DNA of 64,000 bases from Paramacrobiotus metropolitanus (Eukaryota > Tardigrada > Eutardigrada > Parachela > Macrobiotidae). The stretch lies in contig NW_026570267.1 in the NCBI RefSeq assembly GCF_019649055.1, forward strand, positions 806,001 to 870,000, in the 5' to 3' direction. Below the pieces are notes generated by a model that did no database searches, was not told the DNA's origin, and saw nothing but the letters and a program-made list of their open reading frames with translations. This document shows positions 49,201 through 62,600 of the stretch, piece by piece (position 1 is the first letter of the stretch; each line of letters starts with the position of its first letter). A program made the translations under genes and the position numbers.

Positions 49201-52162
49201 TCCTCCGTGAATCATCTCGTGCAGCGTAGTGGTCTGCTCGTTAACATCAATATCGCTCATCATCTGACATTCTTCATCCAGGCATATTATAAACAGGCTG
49301 CTCTCGATGCTGCCCAAGGATTTTTCATTCGTTGGATCTGTACGGGACCAATGCCGCGGTTATATATATATTTCCACAGGGCTCATTTAATTCGGGAATG
49401 TTTGCCATTACTTAATTGTTACGATCAATCTTGATATATATGCAATATTTATCTCCGAATTCATAGTGAAAGTATATGGTTATTCTGCTCGATTGTGGTA
49501 AAATGTCACTCTGTTTAATCATCTCATTTTTTTCACATTCGGATTCTTGGAATTTATACAGGGACCGGCATTTTTCACCTTTTGTTAAGAGCTTATGCGT
49601 TTTGCCCCAGCGTCTTCGATCCAATGTCGTCAGCAGGCCAACCGGAAGCTGCGGACTGTTGTCGCTATTCTCCAGTATCCAATTGAGTTCTTTACTGATA
49701 CACTCCACCGAGCGCGGCTCACCATGCTCAAACACGGCCATCTGATAAAACTGACCTTTGACGGCCACGATACAGTGTTGTGAGTGCTGGAAACGCAGGC
49801 GTTCATCCTGGATGATGCCGGGTCGACGGTAAGTGAGAAACATATTATTGTACTGCCGCATGCACAGCGGCTCATTGTTGCGTGTGTACTGTTGAGTTAT
49901 ATCTTCGTTATCGATCAGCAGTTTGTAATCTATAATGCCGCGTGCCACTTCCGCTACGTATCTGCAATTATCGGGAACACCATTATCAATAAACTCATAT
50001 AAAAAAACTTTTCAAAACATTTATTCACGTTTAGAAATTACTAAAACTCAGTGCGCAATTATCGAATTATGTAAGCAGTGTTAAAATTAACGATATCGAA
50101 GTTATGTGTAACAATTGTACAAGATAGTAATATCTATATATATATAGTTTGTATGACTATATGAAGAATGAATTAATTAAATAAAACAATACACTTGGTC
50201 AAATATTTACCGCAACCACTGATGGTCGGTGTCGAAATGTTCCTTGGGAAGGACCATTCCGGGATTGGAATTGACGGGCAGGGCGAGTCCCATCCGGAAG
50301 TACATGTCATCCAGCCAGAAATCATGCGCCTGTCACAATTTCAAAACACGCGGTAAATGAACCACTCAGTTTGGGGCAGATATTAGCTAAATTTGTAAAA
50401 TCATTACATCCCCGCCGCTATGCGCAGTTTTGTATCAATAATGAAGCTACTTGACGCCGACAACAAGTGTAGCAGGTGCGCCATCGATTGCATCAATCAG
50501 CGCATAACAACTTCATGTCTTCGTTCAACTAATTCGATTTTGTGCAGTAGTGGCGGCTAGTAGCAGCTGAATATCAAACCAAGCATTAAACTCAGCCTTC
50601 AAGCTTGAACGATTCCATTTGCAACGAAATTCATTCAATGCATACGAGTATATCTATAGAAGTATACTACTGTACGTATATTCGAAAAAGGCGCAAATAT
50701 TGAAAAAAAGTGGAAAAACGGTAACATAATTTATACTACTAGTTCGCCGTTTCGGAGGCAAAATAATTTGGTGTATCATTTTAACAGTCATTAACCATTA
50801 TAATATATTTTAGTAAAAACTTTCTAGTTTTACACACTTTTACTTTTAGCTAAAAATAAGCCAATCAAGCGCAATTCCGTCACAAATTTTTGGTTGTCTT
50901 TTTTTGCTATACGGTACACAACACAAATTGAATAACTTTGGAGCTTGTTTGGCCTGAATTTTATGCCACAAAACCACGTGCGGAAAGCACGTACATATAA
51001 TTTGATAGAATTGTATAAATTAGCCGCTTTATAGGTCAAAGGGAAGAAATCCTATCCAGTGCTGTAATTATGTGGAACAGTAAATTTCACTTGCGTCTGC
51101 CCTGTAATCGTCTGGCCTGGGGTTGTTATAGGCACAGTGATTATAAGAAACGTCGACAGATTGGTTTTGGGGAAAAGAAAATTACTGGTAACAGTCACAC
51201 ATGTCGGTAGCTTTATTAATTGTAAGTTGTTAGGTCGTCTGTGGCGCTGATGAACCGACGTTTTTTATGATCAAATGCATGTAAAATTTTTAATTATTAT
51301 TTAAAGGCGATTTGTGCATTATTGGCAGAGATAAATCTGTCTACGAGCAGTTCACACAGAAATCCGAAGTAATAAAGTTATATTTGATTCAAATAATAAA
51401 TTCAAGTAATATTTGCAAGACGAATACCTAAGTGATTGTGACTTCCGCACCGGCAAAAACCGGGTGCGTAACATTATGCTGATGCGAAAATTGCAATTTG
51501 TAGAATGTGGTAATTCTATACATCCTGACAAGTCCAGCCTCATCGTTTACATGGTAATGCATTCCCTGAATAGGAAAATGGTAATGAGTAACATGGGAAA
51601 TTAGATGAGAAAGGGAAAGGGGACGCAGCGAGGGATTATCGGGATATATGCATTGACGGGATAAGCCGCCGTCTCTCGGTAGAAGAAAGTGATCAAACTG
51701 TAGTATAACTACTGCATATACGGCAGCCTAAATCAGTCCTCTCTTGGCTTACACTATGCTCCAGGGACTCATCGCCGGGACACAAACTAACTTGACGTAT
51801 CGTAAAAATGGTAATGCCACAAAATCTTTGACAAATCCCGCCGCTTTACCGGCTGAATACATTAAGCTGTGTTAAATTAATCTGAGCAAATTGCCACAGT
51901 CAATTGCGGCGTATATATATACATCCGCGTACATGCTATGTGCACATACCCAATTATCCGATTTGGCGGCAAACTCTTCCAGCTTCTGATGGAGTTGTTG
52001 TCCCAATCCGCCATTCTCCAGGAATTTGTCCACCTGTGCTTTGGCCCGCTGCCAATCTTCGGGGCTGACAATGGCACTCAGATCATTGAGGTAGGTCTGG
52101 AAGCATTCGCTGGGCGAGGGGACCGGTAATTTCGGTGGAATAACGTAGCGCGTAATCGACAT
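46264..52162 (-). CDS. ChAT: Choline O-acetyltransferase
   Basis: Nine exons on the minus strand: 52162-51950, 50329-50211, 49961-49579, 49337-49052, 48553-48350, 48269-48147, 47558-47360, 47231-47094 and 46476-46264. All phases agree, giving 625 residues. The enzyme transfers acetyl from acetyl-CoA to choline in the cytosol of cholinergic neurons. Diagnostic segments are PPKLPVPSP at the N-terminus, [57 protein letters not shown] with catalytic His315, [22 protein letters not shown], and [15 protein letters not shown] with [18 protein letters not shown] and the C-terminal pattern fit choline rather than carnitine acetyltransferase. A Gly/Asn-rich insert (about residues 345-365) is lineage-specific. 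The start at 52162 is the only Met before the conserved N-terminus. VAChT lies 4.4 kb upstream on the same strand. Confidence 0.95.
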
Positions 52163-55100
52163 GGTGGCCGCCGTGCGGTGGTGTGCGCGTGCAGTCCCGG
52201 TGTACGGGCGCTATAAAAGTCACACACACAAAAAGCGACAACGCACACACACGCAATAGATGGCTTAAGCCGGATGGGGTTATCCAATGACACAGCTCCG
52301 TGCGACGCTGTATACTCTCGTGTCAGCTATGGTGCGCCGAATTATAACTGTCGAGTGTTGATAGGTCAACTGTGTGCTGACACTCTCGGTCTTGATGAAG
52401 TAGAATTGTGAGGAAGTTGTCTGGTCGTTTTATTTGGACATATATATTTATCAAACCAACTGAAGATGTGGAGCTGTGTGTATGTGTTAGCGGATCATTA
52501 TAAAGAGTCCCGCAAAAGAAAGATGAGTCAGTACTGGAAGTGTATGTATGTGTTTTTATCTGGCGGGCGTTTTTCTTCGTGAGCTACGTCGGGTTGGCAT
52601 TAATAAGAAAAGGGGAGGGGGACGGCGATCAGGATGCGGAATTAGGCACCGTGGAATTGTTTGCTTATGCGTGTGATGCGCCGTCTTGGAAATACGGCGA
52701 TGACGATGTGTGTGTATGTGTGGTGCTGCTGCGTGTATGGATTGCCGCATGCAAGAAGGAAGTGGTCTTCTTCAATCAGGGATTGGTTTGGTCCCGTTGA
52801 CAAGTTTACAAATGATTTGCGCCCCTACTGGGACTGTGTACACGAGTCATTAGTGATGAAGGCCGCTGCAGCCAGCAGCCGCCGATGCATGGGGAGGGAA
52901 GGGCGAAATCTACATTCGACAGTGAGCAACGGCCGCGGGCCGTTTATATGCCTCCCGGCAAACCATTTGGCCTGCGGTTCATTTTCATCGATTTCCGGTG
53001 GCTGACTTGGCTGTCATTTCCCTGCCGTACAGTATGACTATGCGTTTGAGTATATGCCTCTTGACTATCGTTATCGGCAACACTGGCTACTTGTCGTGCG
53101 GAAGCGAATACAATTGGATTTTTCTTTTCTCCTGCCGATGAAAAAGCCAGCGCGCGTCGGCTGTGCAATGATGAAAAATGAACTCACAAAAACCACCGGT
53201 ACTTGTTAAAGGGAAAAAAAGTTCGTTAAGCTAATTGTGGCGATGCAGTCGTAACCTTTAGGGTAATTTAATTAGAAGCACGCAGGGAAACTGCGGCCGG
53301 GTCGGTATAATTTCATAAATCAACGGCACTAGTAAAAACCGAACTCGCTTGGAGCGTGCGTGATCAAATGAAACCAAATCATTTGTAGTATAAGAGATAC
53401 AAAATTATCGTCAGAAATCAGGACCGTTACGTAATACCTTATAGGTTTCTTTCAATAGTGTTTACTCTGGAATGTGTTACGGCTAGTAACCAGTGAGACT
53501 CGAAAATTAAAATTAATTTTAAAAAATTTTAAATATTTTTTGCCTGACAACACATATGCGACCAAGGAGTTTCTTTTGATATTTCAGTTTTATTTAATGC
53601 CGGAATAATTCGGTATCGATATATTAGAAATCGTTTTTAATAGCTGTTATTTGTTTGTAAAAGCAGCTATGCTCTGCACACAACAAAATGTTTGGAAGTG
53701 ATCATAATCTGAATGTAAATCCGTAAAGTATGTCAACAGAAAATTATTTGCTTTTCTAATTTGCGCCAGTGAATAAGGTTTTTCTGCATGCCTCGCTGGC
53801 CTATGGAACATATTATGTCAATAAGAAATTACGTAAGTGCAGTTTATTTATAGCTCACCAGGTACTTAATTATAATTCTAAATTTTTTATAGTTTTCCAC
53901 ATTTCGACAATGGGTTCTGACGCGCTGTATAAGTTCACTTAGTAGAAATTGCGTAGAACTTGTGCAATACATGTCGACAGTTGTCAAGGTTGTGTCTATT
54001 GATAATCGTGCCGATTACTCTGGCACATCGGAGATCGTTAACGATTTTCAAGTTGCGCAGCCGATCCCAGTCGACATTCTTCCCTGAAACCGATTTCGTT
54101 GACGGAAGAGTGTTGCGCACGCGGTACAACGTGCAGAATCGTCTCTCCCGTCCATAGATTCTTTCTCTCCCTTTCTGCGCCTGCATCAAGATGTTCAACC
54201 GGAAACTTGATGAACTGGCACGCAGCTGTGCTCATATCGAGATCATTTTGGATATTCACTTTGATTGACCGGCCAGATAGATATATATGTACAAAGCCAA
54301 GACATTTATCGCGGCCAACCAAATATTTCCGAGTTGTTAGCTTTTTATCACGATTGAAAAAACAACCCTCTGATATTTAGGTTTGACGTCATTGTGCGAC
54401 TGATTTACTACACTAAGAGAAACACATTAACTCCATATTCGCTCTGACCGGTCAGAATTTCAGCGCACCGTTTCGTAGTGCCCTTCACCAAACTGTCAAA
54501 ATATTGCAGACTATTTAGTCCTGACGTAGTTTGCTTAATAATCGATACATGTCAATGTGTCTTAATGTACCGGTATCGGTTGCAATATCGCAACTAGTTT
54601 ATTTTTCGAAGAAACTCTCAAATTTTCATCAAGCTTAATTTCGCAAGTTACCCTTCACAATGGGTAACCGCAGCGAAAAAAAGCGCTTGCAGTTTATGCA
54701 GTAAATTAGAGACTTGCAGCACGTACCCGAATGTCTCATGACTGCAACTAATCCTGTGACGTCAATGGACCGTGTGTGTGCAGTCAGTGAGCAGACATAA
54801 AATTGCTCCTCGTAGGCATAGTTTCTTTAGTTCACATAATTTTACATACTAATAATTCTGTGCGCAATACTCAGCAGCTACCGTTATTGGCAGACATGAA
54901 ACGTTTTTCTAAATTGTGCTCATAGGAAAAGTAACTTTAGCCAGGTGGTGTAGGTATTTAACAAAAACAATCGGATACTGAAAATCACTCTAATTGGCTT
55001 CGTTATATGCAGTAACTTGCAACGATGGAATACGGTTATGTACGAGTAGTTTAGGCTTTGGAAATCAGAGGGCTTAGTATAATTATAATGAAAATGAGCA

Positions 55101-56611
55101 AAACAAATACTCTAGCTCCAAGCCTCCAAAACAAATAGTTTTAAAAGCCTAGTCATTGCGGTGGGGACCATTAAAGTACATGGAAAATTGATTGCGTACA
55201 ATTATATAAAGTTGTAATACTGTATTGCATGTTACGGCAGTGCTGGTGTTAATATGGTTAATCTATTGTGAATGTATTGAGGTGCTAGTTAATAAAAAAT
55301 CATTTATCTGCATTTTTGTTTATTTAATTAGGTATTTTAAAAAGAGCTTATTTTGTTAACAGCAAGCACTGCTCGTTGACAACAATGTAAAAGAATAGTT
55401 CAATTCACAAGTAAGTTCGCGTGAGAATGGACCGTACCAAATTAACATTTCTTATTTAATTGCAGACGACGTAATTGATTTTATTCAACATGTAAAATAT
55501 TTGGCTACTTCTGCCTTGTAAGGCTTTTAACCTATAGTAAAGCACTGTTTCTCTCAAGCTTTCGGCAAACTCTCCGCTTAAACAAATTAGACAGTTTGTT
55601 TTTACTTAATTTGTTATAATGAAGAAACTATGGCATACCGGTTAAAAGTTTTGTTGACCGGCATCGGCTGACTGCCGGGTACGTCACTAGCTTACAATAT
55701 ACTGGTGTCCATGAACCCAGTGACCAGTGTTGTGACCAAAATGAAATCTCACATAGCTCATTTCCCTTAAAGCGGAATAGTTACATTGTTAGTAACAGAT
55801 GTGGTTGTAAATTTAGATTTTACGCTTTTATTATAGTCACGGTTAATCCTGTAATGACCCAGAATTACAGCCCTGATATGAAGTAATGAAGCATAAAATG
55901 AAAGCATTTATTAACCAGAATACGGTTGAAGTCCAAAATAACTTAATTCTACACCTGTTTCGAGGTACATAATGCCCTATCTTTGCGCTATAATGTACAA
56001 TACAAAGACTTTCAAATGCACTTATTTCGAGCACTATACTGCGTTCTGGCGCCCATGTAATTGTCGCATGGTATTGTCGAACTAAAGGTCACAGTCGAAT
56101 GTATTCCGTTCTTTTCATGGAAGAAAAAATGGAAAAGATATAAATAAATAATTTCTCTCCTTAACTCAAGGTCAGCAATAGAAAAAAGAAAACAAACCAC
56201 GTCAGAGGGATGACGTGTGCAGCGCAGATCGCAGTACACCAAACAGACACAGGAGAACAAGAGATTGCAATTTGAGAAAATTGTGACGATCGACAGCGGC
56301 GATAACTGCATGGCTGGCAGCGTTAGGCGTATATGTGTACGTATGCATCGGTTTGGTGACAAATCGATCGTTGGTTGATTCGTTAGTTACGTTGTCTTTG
56401 AAAGAGCACGTCTGCAGCAAATGTGTAGCCTCTATTTTACAGTGCGCTGTCGTCGTAAAAATGTCAGCTGAGACAGCCGTCGAAACACGGAAACTGCATA
56501 TATAGAGACCGAAGAAAAGACGAGTTCGGGGGCTGGTGCGCCTTGTGTTAACAAAAACCAGTTAATGCCAGCGCGTTGTTGGTAACTGCACTGTGTGTAC
56601 GCTAAAAATTA
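52163..56611. other. Spacer between VAChT and ChAT coding regions
   Basis: About 4.4 kb with no supported gene. By analogy with other cholinergic loci this is probably the remainder of the first ChAT intron, plus any ChAT-specific promoter and 5' UTR. The part just before ChAT (52180-53170) is richer in GC and in CA/GT simple repeats; 53200-56000 is AT-rich. Confidence 0.5.
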
Positions 56612-59610
56612 TTATTCCATTTCATCTTCCTCATCATTATCCGGGAGAATCCGGTCTGTATCCTTTTCATACTCTCGATGGTATCGATTCATCGACCCAT
56701 AGGCGCCATTGCGCATAATATTTTTAGGACCGGTCTGCGACATGGTAAAGCGCTGCTGTTCTTCCTGCCATTCGGAGAGTTGCGCCATTTTTCCATCTTT
56801 ATCTTGCGGCATAATGGCTTGTCCTTCGTTGTAGATGGCATCGTAGTTGTAAGCCCCCCGCAGCCAGTACAGTACCGGCACGTACAGTAAATTACTGACA
56901 CCAATCATACAGCACAGGACGGTGAAGCCCAACGCTTCGTACACATTTCCGGCAAATACCGGTCCAAAAGCGTAGGCCGTCGAGTAGGAAATATCCGCGA
57001 TGGCGTACACTGACCCGTACACGGAAACATGCCGTACATCCACCAGATAGCCCAGCGCCGGTAATAGTGCCGTATCAATTAGAGCAATACCGAAACAGAT
57101 CACACACAGCGGAATAATTAACACCCAGAAACTACCGCAGGCCGGGATGAAAAAGGAGAAGATGCCTTCCAGTCCCAGACCGACTGCGGCGTACAGCCAG
57201 CCGTATTTGGGCCGGGTGGCGAGTAGCCGTACTGTCAGCCAAACGCCGGCCACATGCGGCAGGAATGCCGGTAACCAGATCATGCCCTCTTGTGCTGAGC
57301 TGACGCCCTCCATACTTTCGTTGATCCATAAGGAGATGGTCGGCTCCAAAAACGCTGCAAATATTACCAATACCGTAAACTATTAAAAACTCTGCTTGGT
57401 TAAAAAATAAAGCATTCAGTTCCAGTTCAGTAAAACTGAAATTAACTGCAAGTTAGCAAACAAATACGTAAATTCTGCGTCTAGAGTAAACAGTGCGTTA
57501 CACTGCAGTGACTGCAGGTATTTGCGTGCATAATTATGTAATTCATGCCTATTTGTATACCTGTATATATGTACGGGTTTCTGAAAACTTCTCCACACAT
57601 ATATACACAGGTCACAAAATAATTACTATCTATCTGCATAAAATGTACAGGGTTAGCAATTTTTAAGTCACTTATTCGAAATCTTATCAGAACGCTTATT
57701 ATAGTGAAATCAAACATGGATTTGTGGGGGAACATAACGTGAGCAGGTCAGCAGATTTATGTGCTTCCGTATAATTGCGAGCAGAGCGGGTGAACAGCTG
57801 TTTATTACCTAATGATACGTTGGCCATCATAAGTGCCCCCGCGCAAATGGCAATGTAGGGATCAAGGAATAGCTTCCACATGGGTGTCGGTTTCACATCG
57901 CTTGGCACATCCCCGATGAATTCACGGGGCACATCCATGGTCTTCTGGCGCTGTAGGGCGGTTTTCAGGGCGATATTCTCTTTCGGCTTCATAATCAACG
58001 ACAACCCGATGGCATCGGCTAAGCAGACTAGCGACAAAATAATAAAAGGTGATTCTTTGCCCATGTGCTGGTACATCACCCCGCCGAAGGGTGGCGCCAC
58101 TAGTGAGCCGAAGGAGATGAAGGCCAGCGCAATGCCCAACATTTTACTGCGCTCGGCCTCATCCGAGAACCGATCGGCGATCATGGCTAAACCAGCCGTA
58201 TCGGCAAACGCCGAGCCCACTCCCTGGAGACTACGGGCAAAAAACAGGACACCGTAGGCGGTACCAAAGGCGAAGATGGTCGTGGAAAAAAACATGATAA
58301 TCAGTCCGAACATCATCGGTTTTTCGTACCCATGTCGGTCAATTATGTAACCTGCAAGCGCAATCGGAATAAACCGGTTTTTGCAGTGCGCTTCGTATGT
58401 CAGTAAAAAAAGTACGACTATTCTCTTGCGACCATCGTTATGCAATCTCATCGACACCAGCCGCATCAGTAAAAGCGGGAATGTATTTTCTGCTGTTTGC
58501 CGTAACATATAAAAAGTGAAGATTTAAATTTTATGTTCTGATAGCTTAAATTTTTACATCAGATGAAATGCTTTAACTTTATAGAGAAATTTAACGGTTT
58601 GAGTGTATTGTATAAAACAGTTCCCTCTAAAGTAAGTAAGTACTAGAAAACAAAACCTAAATCCAGTGTTGCCCACAGGAATGTGTGTAAAGCCAGTTAA
58701 GGTAAATACGCAACATTAAAATAACAATGCTAAAAATTAAAATTTTACTAAACATTACTAAAAGTTAATTAGGCAGATTCATTGCTCGCATCGAAGTCTC
58801 TTTACGTATACTCGTACGGTACGCGAAAAGTTTGTTCCACTGTTTACCGGAAAAAGGGTTTGCCATGAGTTGTACAAAGGCTTTCGATGCGAAAAGGTAG
58901 CCATTATATCTACTTTCTCCTTCGTAAACAGGATCAGGTAGCCCATCTGGACCGGTAACATTGCCAATGGGCGCTCCCCAGGCCTCGATGTCGCGTAAGT
59001 ATTTGGGGATGATGGGTACAATCACCATGTACAACATGTTGTCCAGTCTAAATGGTACACAGTGTTAAGCCAACGATTACATGCATGGCTGCGGCGAATA
59101 CGGACGTAATGCCCAGAATCGTGCAGGCATTGTACGTTCAGCTCCCAGCTCTCGCCCTTCCGGTAATCAAAAGCAATCAGTCTATGTCGTGCAAGAGCAA
59201 TTCACGCACGCATGCTACGTATACATGCAGCGCGCACATCATAATCAATATATAAAAGAAACACCGCCATTTTCACAAGTTATCCCGTCGGGAATAGAAT
59301 TCTATGTTGACGGTAAGATGGTAAAAGATCAAAATCGGGAATTATTAAACTAGAATTTTTGTAGTTTTAAGTTTGCGATAGAAAAATCCGCCTAATAACA
59401 AAAAAAGCCACCAGCACTGGTTTGACCTTTCCAGCAGCGCAAAAAAACATCGCGTCTTAATGAATTTGCAACAAGCTAGTCAACTTACAGTAAGGCAATG
59501 CAGACAATGAGCATAACCAGCCGTCTCTGGATGTGTTCCTGCTGGATCTTCTCGTAGAGAAGCATTTTCAGCTCGGCAGTGTCTCGGTTGATGATGGGAA
59601 TGACCGGCAT
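56612..59610 (-). CDS. VAChT: Vesicular acetylcholine transporter (SLC18 family)
   Basis: Four exons on the minus strand: 59610-59489, 59047-58848, 58351-57809 and 57354-56612. Phases agree, giving 535 residues (human 532). This 12-segment proton antiporter loads acetylcholine into synaptic vesicles. Seen in order: [13 protein letters not shown] leading into [15 protein letters not shown] (first segment with its Asp), a glycosylatable lumenal loop (NVT), [83 protein letters not shown], and [20 protein letters not shown] with [15 protein letters not shown]. The last segments match VAChT better than the monoamine transporter VMAT. The tail is acidic (DNDEEDEME) with a possible sorting motif (DTDRIL). 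A second in-frame Met at 59679 could start the protein 23 codons earlier. Position just upstream of ChAT strengthens the call. Confidence 0.96.
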
Positions 59611-62600
59611 TTTTGCAGTCTGGCTAATTGCGCTGTATGTCGTGTAATAACAACCGGGAACCGCAACAGCCGCTTTCACTCAGCTCATACAAAAACCGCT
59701 TGCCGGACCAATAAAACAAGACCAAGCCGTTATGTATCACTTTGCCTAGTTCCGGACAGCAGGATCCAAACACGCACACCAACACCGCATTGTCCAACGG
59801 GCATTACGTCGGTTATATAAGCGCAGTTGATAATGTAGCCAAATTGTTCGGGCAGGCGCTTATTCTATCCGGCTACAGTATAACACAATACAGTCGCATG
59901 TAAAAAAGGGCGCATCACAAGCATCGTCCTATCTGTGGCGCGCGGCATAATTTGCATGATGGTCATGATGCTGCATACATGGTAAAAAGGGAAGAGGGAG
60001 AGGAAGATCTTGGGACTCTGCTGCTGGTCTCTTCCTCTATCTCTTCTTCTCAATCGTTAAACAGTAAAGATTTGCATACTGTAACAGCTAGCCAATATAT
60101 CGACATACTCGTTAATTTGGCTGCTGTTGTAGTTGCGATCCAGGAGATATATACATATGCATGCTGCTGTGGACGGCGCGCGCGTGTATATGGAAAGGGC
60201 CCAGTGAAGCCCAGGGTGTATGAGCAACTATCCGGATATACCACCACTGCAGGCGGAGTCATCACCATGTTGCCAGTGGGACAGATTGTAAAGTTACCGA
60301 TCGTGCACACGGTGCGGCCGGCAGAGTCGGACGGAAGCCGATTGGGAATATGGCATGCCGCAACAACGAAACATTTTACACAGAGTGAAACATTCTGCCT
60401 CCTATATATTACGTCATTAGCTGCGCGAAGGCGCGCGTGCATGTGTATGGTTGGTTGTTTGATCTTTCACATAAAAATTGAGGAGTAAGAAAAGGTTATC
60501 CCGGCGCAAGAGAATCAATGATGCTCGATGCCGGGGATGGGCAAATTGTGGGCGACGACGTCGACAAGCGATGTAGCCGTACAATTGGTTGGAATCTACA
60601 TATATGCATGCCGCGCGCGGGATCAGACTGCCGGTTGTGCCGGGGCCGGATTCGGCATCGGAAACCGTAAGGGGAAACGAGTGCGCGTGCTACATCTCGT
60701 ATTCCTAATCAATTCTAATTGCTTGCTTTCCAACTGGACGATTTTCGGTTTAGTTTGGACAAATGCACCATCGCCGCAGCGTCTTTCTCCGTCTTGTGTC
60801 ATTCAAGCTCGCTTTCGTGTATAAATGGATAACGAGTGTGTTTACTTGTTCACTGCCAACCAGGGCGGGGCACTTACGAGTGGCCACGATGGAAATTATT
60901 TTCATCCGCAATCAGGCATTAACAAGCATAGTAATAGATATTATTTTCGGCTACTGTTCAAAATATTATTTCTGCATTAAACCTAATTCTATGGTTATGT
61001 GACCGGCCGTATTTTGACTGAAACTGATACGCTATCAGACTTCTGTATTATACGATGCTGTGTTATTTGATTACAAGGTCCATATCCCTCCATAATTTCC
61101 ATGTGATTTACGAGTATATTATGAAGATGTTACTCGTAAATACCAGTAGAGTAATCTCGTGTCAACATAATAATTATCCGCGAATCTAGTTTATCAGAAA
61201 ATCTGTTGCATATATCAGTTCAAAATGGAAGAAACAACAAGTTTACAAATTGTAAACATTTAATATTTCTGTGCAATGCTACAGTATGTGCGATTAAATA
61301 ATATATATAGCGGTATACTGCTACGTACCGGTATTCTGACAAGAGGTGTGACGCATTGACGAAAAAACTACAGATACTTGTACTTGTATTAAAATAATAA
61401 CAGCTTAATTTTTCACCAGATTAACTACCACCCGAAAAAGTGATAGCATGTTTAAGTTTAGAACAGTGTACTGGTGGAGGGTAGTTTAGTAGCTAATTAA
61501 CACAACGTGAATTATTTTTTGTTTAAATGGTTACTGAACGGAAACGAAGTGCAGCACAGAAGACATGCAGCATAAATCAAACAGCAAATTTTAATAAATG
61601 TAGCGAGTTAAGCTTTCAACGGCGGCCAATTGGTGTCGTATTAAGTTGCCAGCTAAAGATTGATTTTGCCTGTAAATGAGCACAGCGGCACTATCGATCA
61701 ATTTGATTTGGCTGTTGGTATTCCAATTGCTTGGCAAACAAGATAACGGAGAAGATCGGCCCGCAAATTATTCTGAAAATTGCTAAATGTATGCAGGACG
61801 TTAATTATCCGTATGTGCAACTGCATACGTCGTAAGTAGTATGGTGCAAATAGTGGAGATCGGGACGCAACAGAGTATATGCCCGCAGTTTAGACAGCTA
61901 TACTCCAGACGACTGCCAGTCAACCGGGACAGAGTGCAAGTGCACTTATTCAAAACAGCCAATAGCCACCGGAAATATACTTGCCATTTTCATTTATGGC
62001 ATATAAGTGCTGTTCTTCCTGTAAAGATTATATGCGCTTATCCGCATCTGCAGCCATATAAGCTGCTTATACATTTACAAGAAGCCTCTCTTATATAATC
62101 GTCGGCACTTTAGAAATAATTTTATAATATGTTGGCCACCAGTGAATAATGTCAGTCTTATAGAGCACCGTAGCGTTTTAGGTGTGTAGTTGCAATCAGC
62201 ATTGTTAATTAAGTGTAGATGCCCGAGGTATGTGAGTTAGTGTGTGTGCTTGTTGGTTGCAAATGCTATATTGTAGAACTTTTGATAATTGTAACTATAT
62301 ATCACAGTACGATTTATGATGTCTACTCTCGCGTATACGCACTTCGGGTGATTCATGGTCAAACCTGGGGGATGCTAGGTTTGTGCGGCTTACGAGGTCA
62401 TACTGTATTTCGAATATGCGAAAACAAGTTCAGACGTCCAAGGGTACACCATGTGCGTACGGTCCACGTTTCGACTATGCCTTTAACCGCTTTTCGAAAG
62501 CGCTTTTTGTATACTAATTCCAGTGTATAAAAAATTGGTAGTGTCAAGTGTCAACAATATTGCAGTAATATTAACTACTTCATTTCTTTGATCTACTTCT

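Noticed and set aside
46264-52162. Carnitine O-acetyltransferase as the identity of this gene
   Set aside because: [10 protein letters not shown], the STSQVPTT block, [11 protein letters not shown] and the position beside VAChT all favour choline acetyltransferase.
59952-60488. 178-codon plus-strand ORF and a 130-codon minus-strand ORF over the same GC-richer stretch
   Set aside because: Both strands are open because of local composition. Sequences look random and lie in the upstream region of VAChT.
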